Source: Dermacentor variabilis
Lineage: Eukaryota; Arthropoda; Arachnida; Ixodida; Ixodidae
Assembly: GCF_050947875.1 (NCBI RefSeq)
Contig: NC_134570.1
Coordinates: forward strand, 230,873,265 to 230,937,264
Length of the DNA stretch: 64,000 nt
Direction: 5' to 3'
The notes below the pieces were generated by a model that did not search any database, was not told the origin of the DNA, and worked only from the letters and a program-made list of their open reading frames with translations. The position numbers and the translations under genes were made by a program. Positions 23,357-35,089 of this stretch are shown one piece after another; within the stretch, counting starts at the first letter, position 1; each line of letters opens with the position of its first letter.

Positions 23357-23393
23357 AGGAGGTCCCATAGTCAATGACTGTATCGGGACCTCC
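23357..23393 (-). other. LINE 3' UTR hairpin
   Basis: Perfect 9-bp stem GGAGGTCCC / GGGACCTCC with an 18-nt loop, about 70-100 bp from the element's 3' end. The copy at 70-112 keeps a degraded form (GGAGGTTCC ... GGGACCTAC). A conserved 3' hairpin may serve RT template recognition, as proposed for several LINE groups; its function here is inferred. Confidence 0.6.
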
Positions 23394-23724
23394 TGTTATT
23401 TATAAATATGCGTTTTCTAAAGCAACGAATAGAACTACATTAAAATCATATATAAGCAAACATGGAATAAAGCAAGTACTGGAGAATGCAAAACAAGTTA
23501 CAAGAAATCTAACGAACGAAATTATACGATTGCAAGGAGCAAATGCGGCGAAACTAAATGAACTAAACGAATTTAACATTAGCAGAAAAGACATTTTGCC
23601 CAAACATGCAATACAAAAAAAAAAAAAGAATTTCAAATATACATGACCATAAATGCAACTATAGAAACAACAACAACAACAAAAAACTTCGAAATGCACA
23701 TGCCAATAATAAAAAAGAAAGGTA

Positions 23725-25364
23725 TCAGAACAGCGGAATGTTTGAAGTAATAAGGGTGAAGAAAAAAGAGAAAGAAAAGAAAATAGTTAATGTTAAATAT
23801 TTTCTGTTAGAAGAAAATTCGTCAGATGTTTTTTTAAATATGGATGTTGAATGCGAAATTTTGACGCAATGTGGTATGGAATTCCAAAATGAAGAAACTG
23901 CAAAATGAACAGATTGTTTGCCATAGTTGGTGCGCACCTGAGGTAAAATGATATTATTGTGTAAAGCAAATCTAGTGACATTAGCCTTTATCGGGCATGT
24001 TTTAAGAATTATACTTTTAGGCACTTGATTATTCAATAACTTGAAAATAAATATACCCAAATTATACAACACAGTTTCTTTGACAGACGGAATGTTATTA
24101 GAGTGTAGTAATGGGAGGGCGCTGGTATTACAGGGACTAGAGGTGACTATTCTAATTGCTTGGTTTTGTAAAGTTTCAAGCGAACTGAGGTGATTATTAT
24201 ATGTATTTCCCCAATATATTAACGAGTAGTTAATGTGTGAGTGTATAAAAGCGTAATATAGCGAGACAAGTGTAGAACAGTTAAAGAATTGGCGGGCTCT
24301 AATCAGTAACCGAATGCCATAAGCAACTTTCTTTTTAATATTCGAGGCATATGATAATGAAACTTGAGGTTAGAGTCTAGTTCTACACCTAAGGATGAGC
24401 AATGAGTGCTAGAAGGGGCTAAAAATGGGAACCAAGATTCAGCAATGGAACTGAACAAGATGGTTTCTGGGGTGAATCAAATGCAATAAACTTGGTTTTC
24501 GAGGGATTAATAACAAGATTATTATTTATACACCAGTCTGTAACCTTAGCCAAGTCATTATTGAGTTTAGTAGCCAAGGACGAAATATTTTTATCGTAGT
24601 TAATAATGGTTGTGTCGTCGGCGTACAATACACAGTGTGAGGATGTTAGACAGTCAGGCAGATAATTAATGTAAATTAATAATAATAAAGGTCCGAGAAT
24701 AGAACCCTGTTACCCCTAGGTTAGTAACCTTAGCTTCGGAAAAAACATTACAAATTTTAAATATGTTATGTCTATCCTGCAGATAGATTCGTAGTAACAT
24801 TAGTGCTGGTCCAGTTATGCCTAGAGCTTCCAACTTTAAAAACAAGATGTGATGGTTAATAGTGTCAAAAGCTTTCGTAAGATCAATAAAAACTGAACCA
24901 GCAAAATACCCTTTATCAATAGCTTCCTTTAAGCGATCCGTTAGGGAGATAAAAGCAAGGTCGGTCGAATAGCCAGGACGGAAACCGTACTGAGAATTGG
25001 AAAGAATATTAAATTTAGACAGGTAATTGGTTAATCGAGTAACAGTCAACTTTTCAATCACTTTACTAAGGAATGGCAGTATACATATTTGGCGGTAATT
25101 TGTTAGTAACGAACGATCGCCTCTCTTAAAAACTGGAATTACCTTTGCTCGTTTCAGTTCAGATGGAAAAATGCCGGTCCTGAATATTAAATTGATAATA
25201 AAACATAAAACATCACATATGACATGAGCAACTGGTTTTATGTTACTAGGATGAATATTATTAGGACCGGCACTGGTTGCTTTCAGCTTGCGAATGACAT
25301 CAAGAACCTCATGGGGAGTTGTTGGTAAAAAAAAAAATGAATGCTCCACACGATTCGGTGACAA
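23725..25364 (-). pseudogene. LINE ORF2 reverse transcriptase and C-terminus
   Basis: Blocks in order: VIRKLKATSAGPNNIHPS, LKRAKVIPVFKRGDRSLLTN, a QYGFRPGYSTDLAFI block and IDLTKAFDTINHHILFLKLE. A small deletion near 24712-24718 destroys the expected GVPQGS block and shifts the frame. The catalytic YADDT follows at about 24628, with LVINPSKTKFIAFDSP after it. A C-terminal frame (24072-23725) contains FALHNNIILPQVRTNYGKQS. Frames are discontinuous, so no intact enzyme is encoded. Confidence 0.85.
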
Positions 25365-25585
25365 AGAATGGCTACTGATGACTGGTTTGTCCGGAAAAAA
25401 CGCATCACTGAACGCTCTTGCTATCTGAAATGGTTGATCATATGTAATGTGATCGTTTGTGATGGTATCGATAAATGAGAGTTGTTAATTTCGGCGCAAA
25501 AAGGAATTTAAAACTTGCCACTTTCGTCTTGAGTTGCTGCCAGACTGACCAAGTTTGTGCTCATAGTAGCTCTTCCTTGCATTCC

Positions 25586-26655
25586 TTATTTTGCTGTTGA
25601 GTGCGTTGCAAACTTTTTGTATCGTGCAGAGAGGGCGACATTGAAAGGTTGCCTTTTAGTTTTTTTATATAAGTTGTCATGTTTCCGCATATTGGCTAGT
25701 ATGCTAGCATTTAACCAAGGGCTTTGAGAAAGGGAGAGGATTTTCTTGCATTTTTTCTTGACGGTATGTGAATCGATTAATGATAACAAAATTGCTGAGA
25801 ACTGAGAAAAGGCTTCTTGCGGATCATTATTTTCAAGGACAGCAGACCAGTCAGTTTTTGTCACAGATTCCAAAAAGGCATCTTTGTTCAGTACGTAGCT
25901 GAAGTATGAAATAGGGGGTGACTGCGGCTCTGAGTTGAGGAAACCAAAGATAGAGTAATGGTCTGTTATGTCGACATCAAGGATACCAGCCTCTGGCGGT
26001 GACGTCATGTTGCTTAGTGCATGATCTAGTAGTGTGCCCTCATTTATCTTATTACAACGAGTAGGTAGCGTTACCAAACATTCAAAACCGTAACTCTGAA
26101 AACAGTTGCTATAAAGGAAAGAGGTAGATGAAGTTTCATCCAGAAGGTTTATATTAATATCGCCCATAATAACTACATTCTTGTTTTCAAATGATAGTTT
26201 CTCTAGGTATTGATTGAGGGCGGAACAAAAGTAAACGTAAGATGAAGATGGTGATTTGTAAATGCAACCAAAAATAAAGTTTCTGTTATCAGCCTGAAGA
26301 AAAGGATGATTGAATTCTAACCAAACAGATCCACAGTTTGTTAGCTTTAAGTCAAGGTCATGACGACGTTTATAGGTAGAATCTGATCATACGTAAACGG
26401 CCACACCACCATGACTGCTAGTTTGTCTATGACAGTATTCGGCTGAGTAGGAAGGGAAGGAAAATAAGTTTTTGTCGTCATCGCAGAGCCAAGTCTCAGT
26501 AAAGCTAATGATGGTAAATTGGAAAGAGAGCATAGACAAAAGGGAATTAATGTCTTCATAGTGTTTCCGCAAATTGGTGTGGTAAAATGAACGGCCGAGC
26601 ATGAACTATTAGTTTTTAGTTTATTTAATTGGCTAGTTAAAGAATACGCAGACAT
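25586..26655 (-). pseudogene. LINE ORF2 apurinic-like endonuclease
   Basis: The N-terminal part (26602-26387) has ISFTETWLCDDD (TETWL motif) and SHGGVAVYV. The C-terminal part (26167 on) has MGDININLLDE (GDxN motif), LDHALSNM and DITDHYSIFGF (SDH-like motif), followed by a linker with SPWLNASILANMRKHDN. The two parts are in different frames with a gap between them. This domain nicks target DNA in the family. Confidence 0.8.
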
Positions 26656-26717
26656 GTTTGTTTTTGTTATTAGCGAGGGTTTCTGAAAAGTTTCCTAAGG
26701 TACGGTGCTGTATTAAG

Positions 26718-27511
26718 TAAATACAGCCAAGTCAGATTCATTAGCAATGCAAAACACCTTACTGCCAATGCTCTTGCAGGCTTTAATCTGGCAGTTATCT
26801 GTCTAGAGGAAATTCTATTTCTTAGCCTTCTTTAATGACAGGGCTTTAGATAATAGTGTTTTGTGCTGCGATGTCAAGTGATCGTTGACATACACTTTAG
26901 TGTACTGAACTGGTCCAGAGAAGCCGATGTCACTGAGGCAAAGCTTCGCTTTTCGCGCCTTGCTGACAAAGTCTGCTTTCTTTGTTCGAGACTAGAACCG
27001 GCCGATCACGTTTTTTTTTGTTTTCATCTTTGGTTTAAACGCAGTGAACGACTTCCAGATCGATGGGCGAGACAGGACAGCCAATTTTATCTCCGATTGT
27101 CTGAATGATTAGGTTGCAATATTCACCGTGGGTGCACGGAATGCCTTTAATCTCGACGTTATTTATCCTTGAATACTGCTCTAAATCAGACAGTTTGTGA
27201 GAGAGAGTACTGTTTTCCAACTTGATTTCTTGGCATTCAGTAGTGAGTGAGGTGTTTTGCAGCTTCAGCTCTTTGTTTTCATTAACAAGCAAGGCGTTTT
27301 CTGAGCGCAGTTTTTTAGCCATGTCATTGAGAAATTTAACGCTCGACACCAGGTTGCGGATCTTCTCTTTCATTCCACCAAAATCTATGCCAGCAGCCTT
27401 AAGTTTTACCATTAGCTTGTCAGCTATGTCTTCTTAAAATTTAACGATCCCATTTCGTAATTTTGATTCGAGTTCATTGATTCTTTTCGCGAGCTCAGCA
27501 CAAGTGGGCAT
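26718..27511 (-). pseudogene. LINE ORF1, coiled coil plus FP25K-like C-terminus
   Basis: The frame starts at ATG (27509-27511) with MPTCAELAKRINELESKLRN, is stopped by TAA at 27434-27436 after 25 codons, and reopens as a coiled coil (LRSENALLVNENKELKLQN) and LEQYSRINNVEIKGIP. Past a frameshift near 27035, remnants such as VYVNDHLTSQHKTLLSKALS and FCIANESDLAVFT resemble the FP25K-type C-terminal domain found in arthropod LINE ORF1 proteins. ORF1 binds element RNA in this group. Confidence 0.75.
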
Positions 27512-27669
27512 AGTGAAAACAGCCTTCAAAAACGCATGCAAGAAAACAGAACCTTCGTAAAACTACACTGTACACAAGGCACGGAATATATGTGGCAGCA
27601 GCGACAGCAAAGCAACAAAACCAAAGATAAAGTGCTCAAGCACACAATTACTGACCTGCACCAGCACAA

Positions 27670-27935
27670 GACTGCGCTTAATAGGTGTTCACTGTGTCGT
27701 CGCTGCTGCCAATGATGCCGCCTGTCGAAGCTTCCATGCTTTAAGTAGCGAAAAACTCTAGTGTTCACCTCAGCCGCTAGGGTCGCAGGGCCGCTAGGGT
27801 CGCAGGTATTTTGATGACTCAGGGGACGTTGTTGTTCTTGCACGTGTCGCGATGTCAGGTGGCCAGCATCGAAAGCTTAACAAGCAGAAAAACGCGCTTA
27901 GTAGGTGTTCACTGTGCCGTCGCTGCTGCCAATGA
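27670..27935 (-). repeat. LINE 5' region with a ~45-bp direct repeat
   Basis: GGTGTTCACTGTGTCGTCGC followed by TGCTGCCAATGATGCCG occurs near 27680-27715 and again near 27905-27937, about 222 bp apart, with one or two differences. Between them, CCGCTAGGGTCGCAGG is repeated in tandem (27774-27806). The location is just upstream of the LINE ORF1, consistent with duplicated 5' UTR units. Confidence 0.5.
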
Positions 27936-28045
27936 TGCCGAATGCCAAAATGTCATCATTTTATGCTCAATAAGAGATGATTCTTTAGTTTAGTGCAGTG
28001 TTCATGCTTACATTTCTTGCGTTGAAAGACGTAATTTTTCCAATA

Positions 28046-28212
28046 CAGGCGAACCCCATTGTGAAACTGCATGCAACACAAAAATATCTTAATATGATAT
28101 TAGTTATAAAAATAAACTTGCACACTCAGATGTGAGCGAGAAAAACTGTTGATTTACTTTGTTCTACTCAGTAATTACTTATATCGGCGTTCATTACGTA
28201 GAGGTTCAACTG
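28046..28212. mobile_element. MITE, pogo/Tigger-like, TA-flanked
   Basis: A 167-bp element: left end CAGGCGAACCCCATTGTGAA, right end read inward CAGTTGAACCTCTACGTAATG. TA lies on both sides (28044-28045 and 28213-28214). Non-coding. Confidence 0.65.
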
Positions 28213-28531
28213 TATAAAGTGTCCATAAAGTGCATAAAATTAACAGAAGGCATTAAAGTTGGTTAACTGTGCTGTCAACTCACATACAAGTAATGCGTAA
28301 AAAAGGCAACAGAAAGCACGAATTCAGTGCTTGTACTGGTGCTAGTGGTGAAGTGTCGATGAAGGTAAACAGAGGCATATTTTAATGACTAACTGAGCAA
28401 CAAGATAATAACCTGCGGTAGCAGTAAAGAGCAAAAGTGATGCCTGCGAACTTAATCATTTGGTTTTCGCTTTTGCAACTGCAATTATGAAGTAGCTTCA
28501 GGAGAGGTGGCTCTTGCTGTTGGGGCAGCAG
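28213..28531 (+). other. SGSM intron end, NAGNAG acceptor
   Basis: No element seen. The acceptor region reads TTGGGGCAGCAG|G: AG at 28527-28528 and 28530-28531, so exon 8 can start at 28529 or 28532 with the same phase. Confidence 0.5.
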
Positions 28532-28699
28532 GTGACTCTGGGGGCACCCTGGTACTGGTGGGGCAGGATGGAGTGCAACGTCCACCCATGCACTTTCCCC
28601 GGGGAGGACACCTGCTGGCTTTTCTGTCGTGCCTGGAGAATGGCCTGCTTCCCAACGGGCAGCTGGACCCGCCCCTGCGGACCCACCAGAGTGGCACAG
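28532..28699 (+). CDS. SGSM: SGSM exon 8: PH-like Rap/Rab-binding region
   Basis: Encodes [20 protein letters not shown] and [20 protein letters not shown] followed by [16 protein letters not shown], the most conserved part of the SGSM central region. Donor is CACAG|GTCTGT, leaving in phase 1. Using the upstream half of the NAGNAG acceptor inserts one codon and changes the junction Gly to Ala-Gly. On the minus strand a 159-codon open frame covers this exon and is a shadow. Confidence 0.95.
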
Positions 28700-31600
28700 G
28701 TCTGTGGTCCTCCCTTTGGAGCATTGGTCGCTTGCAGCAGCACACCAACAACGTTGGCACACTACTAGAGAGAGCTTTGGCTTGTCCATTAACTTCTTAC
28801 TGTTTGTGGTTTGGTAGGTTACCAGAGAGGCGCATGGTAGCAACAATGCTGGTAGAGACACCGTGCAACACTTTGTCTAATCACATTGTCTTATGGACAC
28901 ATTTTATTGCTACAGGAGTGTTCTTGTAAAAAAAAAGTTAAGAAAAGGCGACATGCTCACGATTACACTCCTGCCAAAAATTTACGCCAGCAGCGAAGTG
29001 CAGTACACTTGGTTGCTGCAATAATGGCTCTGTGTTTGGCTGAGCTCTGCACCGCCAGGTGGCGATACGAACCCTGGCACTTATGCATGCATCTCCAGTA
29101 ACCCGGCAATTCGCAAATGATGTGAAGTTTGTGGATGAACTCTTTATTACCTGCAGATATTGTTACGTGAATAAAATATTTGCTGTCACAATGTTTACGG
29201 AATATAACAGTAAAATGTATATGAAGAGCACATCTGTGGGCGTGCAACTAAAGCATACAGTCAGACCATTTTTTGAGGGTATTATAAGTCCGTGGACATG
29301 TGCTGCATAGAGCAGAAGTGCAAAATCTTGATGAATGAGTATTAATTGATGTGCTGCAAAGATTCTATTTAGTGCTGGCTTTAGCAGTCACATTTCACAG
29401 CTCACATTGAACAATAATGAGTTTGGCATTAGTACTTGCCTGATTTGACTGACAGATAGGCAATTACAGAATGCTGGCATTTGAAAATTCGGCACCCAGG
29501 TAATTAAGTTAATACACTAAGTAGATTAGTGCCATCATTTGCCATGCAGAAAACAAAGGAACATTAATATTGTGAGCTGGGTGAGTTGATGGTGCCAAAG
29601 AAATTGCACTCGCATTGCTGTTCATTTATTTATGTTCATGTGCTCTTTGTGCCTGTTCTATTTCACACAGAGAAGCAGCAAAACGGCTTGACAGGAAAGA
29701 GATTTTTGCAGATACCATTCCAATCTGTCATAATAACTGAGCAGACTCATAAATGTAAAGAAGGCTTAGGGAAGATGCGTGTAATTCAAATACATGGCGG
29801 CTTTACCTGCCTGCCTTCCACTTGCAAAACAGTGGCACATTGGATCAGAGTTTTAAAGAAAGTTTCTGAATTTGTATGATTTGAGAATAATTCCGGTGTT
29901 GCTACCTGTAATTTCATTCCTTGCTGATGCCATGGCGGCACATTACAGAAACCTTCGCGCACTAATATTACTAATGTTGTGTTGTGATATATTAACTCTT
30001 GTCGCCACGTTTTGCTTTGAATCAAATTGCAGATATTCTTGCAGGCTGTTCTAATAAAGTAAATCACGAATTCATACTACTTACATCCACTGCTCTGAAC
30101 TCTACAAAGCGGTTGTTTACCTTCTGAGTGACAGCACTTAGAAGTAGCATTTTTGAGAGATGTTACACATTTTGGGCTAGCCAAATAAATGAACTGGCCT
30201 GCGTGTCTTTCACTAAGTTATTTTTTATCTTTGTTGTTTGGAAGTGAGGCTCACTTGGCAGAAAGCTAAATCAAGGAAACAAATTACCTTATTAAGTAAT
30301 AAACAGAGAATTTTTGTTTAATTAATGGGTGCATAGCTGTGTTGGGACTTTCACTGGCACTCTTCCTCCTTCTGTCTATTCTCTCATTGTGTGATTGTCA
30401 ATGTACACATATTGGGTGCGAGGACATACCGTGGTGACATCCACTGCCAACTCCCAAGTAGGGTGGAAATTTAGACCGTGTGCGCAATGTCTGCTTTGAC
30501 GGTGCTGGGTCATGGAAGAACATGCATGGCCTTTCCATCACATGAGCGTACAGTTTTGGCCAGTTGCGGAAACTACTTTTTATGCCAGAGGTATTTCAAT
30601 GAGACAGTTTTAATGTGCTGTATGCTGAAATCTTGTATTTTTCTGTGCCCTCTTGTGACACTTTGCTGTGTACAACACCTACACAGAAACTCCTCTATGG
30701 AAATCGACACATGTACTAGCTTCTCCAGAACCAGTGGTTGTCAAAACCTGGTGGCATACTTTTAAAGAAAGCAGACATATGCACAAGATTATGGGACTCT
30801 TGGCCCTCAACGATGACACATTTGAGTGCAGCTCATGCAACTGTCTCACGCAACAGGTAGTGTGCAGTATCACAGTATACCGAGCAAGTTTCAAGCTGGC
30901 TTGAATATGAAAGAATATATCTTCGACGATGTTCAGAAGCTCTTTGCCGGTAAGATTTTTCACCGAACATAGTTCATTGTTCAGTCAGATCATTGCACCA
31001 TAGACTTCCATTAACCCAACTCCATATAATTTGATTTTTCGGTTAATTTGATCTGAACTGAAGGTCCCGGCTGGTGCCCATGCATTTCTATGGCGCCTAA
31101 ATTTTGTTATTTGGATCCTGAAATTAGCCTTCGCTGAATAATTTAAGCTTGGCTGGTCATCACGCATGCGCCTCACTGCAGTTGGCGACTCCCCCAGCGG
31201 CAGCATCCGTTGAGGTAGGAATGCATCAAACACACATCATATCCCGTCAAAAACGCTTATTTTCAGTCTACCCATAAAGATTTTTAAGCGAAAACGATTG
31301 GTTATGAATAATTATTACGGAATTTACCCAGTTCTAAAGTGCGCCTTTTCTTCCAAGAAAATTTGTCTGTAAAGTGCTTGGGCTGGTGCAATATGAAACT
31401 AAAGCCAAAACAGTGCAGCATTCAACCATCAGAGCCACATCTAGCCAGTGTCATCACCATTGCCATTGCAAGATGGCGACCATGGATGACGACAAAATAA
31501 ATTTTCATCCATAACATGATGGTGTCAAAGTGCTGTCCGAGAGTGATGTCGATAGACATTGGGTAAATAAAATTTAATATTGTGAGGTTCAAGTGCGCTG

Positions 31601-33369
31601 GTTTCACCTTTTTTCTATTGCCAGAAGTGCAAGCATGCTACGTTTTTCTTGCTGAAATATTGGGTGCACATTCGATTTCTACTTGGTTTAGGAGCCCTAA
31701 TGTCATTTCTGTGTTAGTCTTCAGCTTTCAACCAATAAAAAGTAGACACACATTACATTCAGGGGCATTTTAGAATAGAGTCAAATACTGCCAATGAATC
31801 AGCAGTCTCTTTCGGTATCTCTTTTTTCACCTCTTGTTCATTCGACCTGCCAGATAATTTGAACAATTTTGTTGGTCTTGTCAGGGTGGTATTAATGAAA
31901 GTCGACTGTATTTGCCCATCTACGGTTGCATACTCTTTTCTATCTGCATCATAATATGATGTGAACATCTATGTTTTTCTTATTTGTAGCCCCAACTTAA
32001 ATAGTTCGAAAATATTTCAAGAAACTTTGGTCAGGTAGGCAGTGGAAGGCAATAGAAAATCATGTGTTATTGACATTTTTCAACACAAAGAATGAGATTC
32101 AGTGTAGTTTCTGGCTTTTGGCACAGCGAACATAAAGAAGAACGAAATGTAATATTATGAAACTGCAATGCTGACATGTATTTGCCACATTTTTACTCAA
32201 AACCGCGGAAATGGCCTAATTTTATATGGTGTTGGCACCTACACACCATCGTAAGCACTCCTTATTAGGTTTGTCAATAAATAACAAGGCATGCCTTTTT
32301 CGAAGTGCCAAACACCATTTAGAACATCTGTAGCCTGTGCGCCATGTGCACAGAGGTCTGACAAAAAGATAAGTGTGTGATGCCCTGACCACGGATATGT
32401 AACGTAACATGTTCACCATGGCAAACAGCAACTTAGGCTACTTATAATTAGTGCAGCACAATGCATTTTTCAACAAGATACACTAACACTGACCAGAACA
32501 AGTGGGATCGACTGCATAACCCAGGAGCTTAGTTATGCTAGAATGTAGCGCGTTCCAAGGCTCAAAAAACCCCTTCTGCTGCTAATACAGCAGTCAGCGA
32601 TTGTTGACAGCAGACAACATTCCTGATTAAAAAAGATGTTGTGCTACTAACATGCCTTCCAAAGCATGCAAAAAAATGACTCACAGCATGCCACAAGAGT
32701 GCCACCAAAGTGACGTGGTGTCATGTGATCCTACTTTCAGCACAAAAACAAAAGCAGTGCCGCACGTCCAGTGGTAGTGCCGCTTAGTAAGTTCTGCATG
32801 TGCACCCAATCTCTTCTACATGTAGGCCAACCATCATTGTTTACTCTCAACTTCATAACTTTCACATGTGGAATTTTTAAACCAGAACATGCAAGCATCA
32901 ACTGTACGGCATGTCAATGCCTTATAGTGATGAGAAGTGGTGAGACCACTGATAGCGTACTTGAGCATACAAAGCAATCTCAAATTCAAATGGCACCTGT
33001 TACGCTGTTTGCCTCAGAAGTGCACACATCCTTCCTTTGTCTTAGCAAGGACACGCAGATAAGTATTTGCAATTATCACTTCTGCTTCTTTTTTTATGAC
33101 AGTACATTCCACATGCTCATAAATTTTCTTTTTTTAAATCTTTATTCCTTGGTCTATTCGTAGGTTTCAGTGATGCTAAGAAAATCTGCACAGCTTGTTG
33201 CAGATGAAACATCTTAGCCTAAACCTTTTATCATACCAGCTTATGTAAGCAGGACTGCAAATAACTGGTGGGGCATGTGCATTCCTGATGCAAACAGCAT
33301 AGCAAGATAATGCTTGCACCGGAGAGCACTTTGTTCCCTTGGGCATACTCATAGGCTGGCAGTGTAGGA
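28700..33369 (+). other. Start of the 22.8-kb SGSM intron, mostly unassigned
   Basis: A/T-rich sequence without convincing coding motifs. The segment 30990-31240 (AATTTGATCTGAACTGAAGG, TGCCCATGCATTTCTATGGC) resembles an interspersed repeat by composition, but its ends are unclear. A 69-codon minus-strand frame at 31759-31968 is unexplained. Confidence 0.35.
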
Positions 33370-35066
33370 GGATACTCACTCACACTCACTCACCATAATT
33401 TTTACAGACCCCGCACTCACGTACACGCTCACCTCCACTCACACTCACAAGCGCCCACTCTTGCTCGCACTCACTCACTGCGACTCACTCGCACTCACGT
33501 CCATTCACACAATCACTGGCACTCACTTGCACTCACCTCCGCTCACACTCACTGGCACTCACTTGCACTCGCACTGACCTCCACTCACACTCACCTCCAC
33601 TCACATTCACTTACACTCGCACTTACCTCCACTCACACTCACTCACTTCCGCTCACACTCACTGGCACTCACTCATACTCACCTCCACTCATACTCACTC
33701 GCGCTCTCACTTATCTCCACACTGGCCCTCACTCGCACTCACCTCCACTCACACTCACTCGCTCGCACTCACCTCCGCTCACTCACTGGCACTCACCTCC
33801 ACTCACAATCACTGGCACTCACTCGCACTTGCACTCACCTCCGCTCACACTCACTGGCACTCGCTCGCACTTGCACTTACCTCCGCTCACACTCACTCGC
33901 ACTTGCCTCCGCTCACTCACTGGAACTCACCTCTGCTCACACTCACTGGCACTCATTTGCACTCGCACTGACCTCCACTCACACTCACTTGCACTCGCAC
34001 TTACCTCCACTCACACTCACTGGCACTCACCTCCGCTCACACTCACTGGCACTCGCTCGCACTTACCTCCGCTCACACTCACTAGTACTCACCTCCGCTC
34101 ACACTCACTGGCACTCATTTGCACTCGCACTGACCTCCACTCACACTCACTCGCACTCACCTCCGCTCACACTCACTGGCACTCACCTCCACTCACAATC
34201 ACTGGCACTCACCTCCGCTCACACTCACTAGCACTGGCACCGACCTCCGCTCACACTCACTCGTACTCACCTCCACTTAAACTCACTTATCTCCACTGGC
34301 TCGCACTTACCTCCACTCACACTCGCTCGCACTTACCTCCGCTCACACTCGCACTCACCTACGCTAACACTCACTCGTACTCACACTCACCTCCGCTCAC
34401 ACTCACTCATACTCACATCCACTCACACTCACTTGCGCTCTCGCTTATCTCCTCTCGCACTCACCTCCACTCACTCGCTCGCACTTACCTCCGCTCACAT
34501 TCACTGGCACTCGCCTCCACTAACAATCACTTGCACTCATTTGCACTCGCACTGACTTCCACTCACACTAACTCACCTCCGCTCACACTCACTGGCACTC
34601 ACCTCCACTCACAATCACTGGCACTCACCTCCGCTCGCACTCACTGGCATTTACCTCCACTCACACTCACTGGCACTCACCTCCGCTCACGCTCACTCAT
34701 ACTCACCTCCACTCTCACTGATCTCCACTCGCACTCATTGGCCCTCACTCGCACTCACCTCCACTCACACTCACTCGCTCGCACTTACCTTCTCTCGCAC
34801 TTACCTCCACTCACACTCACTCGTACTCACCTCCGCTCACACTCACTCATACTCACCTCCACTCACTTATCTCCACTGGCCCTCACTCGCACCCACCTCC
34901 ACTCACTCGCTCTTACCTGCGCTCACACTCACTGGCACTTACCTCCGCTCACACCCACTCACAATCACTTGCACTCACCTCCGCACACACTCACTCGCAC
35001 TCACCTCCACTCATAATCACTGGCACTCACTCGCACTTGCACTCACGTCTTTTAAATGAGTGCAAG
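33370..35066. repeat. CACTCA-type minisatellite array 1
   Basis: About 1.7 kb of degenerate tandem repeats on a core CTCACACTCACTGGCACTCA-CCTCCR (about 26 bp), some units expanded by ACTCGCACT-type insertions. The plus strand is almost free of G, so long open frames of His/Ser/Leu/Thr/Pro arise by composition alone (for example 33829-35016). The array ends in a strand switch: CACTCACTCGCACTTGCACT...TTTTAAA...AGTGCAAGTGAATGTGAGTG at 35025-35075. Confidence 0.9.
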
Positions 35067-35089
35067 TGAATGTGAGTGACTGCCCTCCG

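Larger units (their letters stand above)
23290..27530 (-). mobile_element. CR1/L2-like LINE, nearly full length, decayed
   Basis: Minus-strand non-LTR retrotransposon with the canonical order ORF1 (27511-26718), ORF2 endonuclease (about 26602-25700), reverse transcriptase (25364-24419), C-terminal domain (24072-23725) and a 3' UTR carrying a hairpin (23357-23393). Each domain is recognisable, but the frames are broken by stops and small indels, so it is not autonomous. It belongs to the same family as the 3' end at 1-170. It sits in the 5.6-kb intron between exons 7 and 8, opposite to SGSM. The exact clade (CR1, L2 or Daphne-like) cannot be settled by eye. Confidence 0.85.

Noticed and set aside
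28382..28861. 159-codon minus-strand frame
   Set aside because: Antisense shadow of SGSM exon 8, which has clear family motifs and splice sites on the plus strand.
33829..35016. 395-codon open frame of His/Ser/Leu/Thr/Pro repeats
   Set aside because: It lies wholly in the CACTCA minisatellite; the plus strand has almost no G there, so stop codons are rare by composition. Other frames of the array are open too.
33370..35066. CRISPR-like or telomeric repeat array
   Set aside because: Units are contiguous without unique spacers, degenerate and of variable length; the motif is not TTAGG, and the context is eukaryotic intron.
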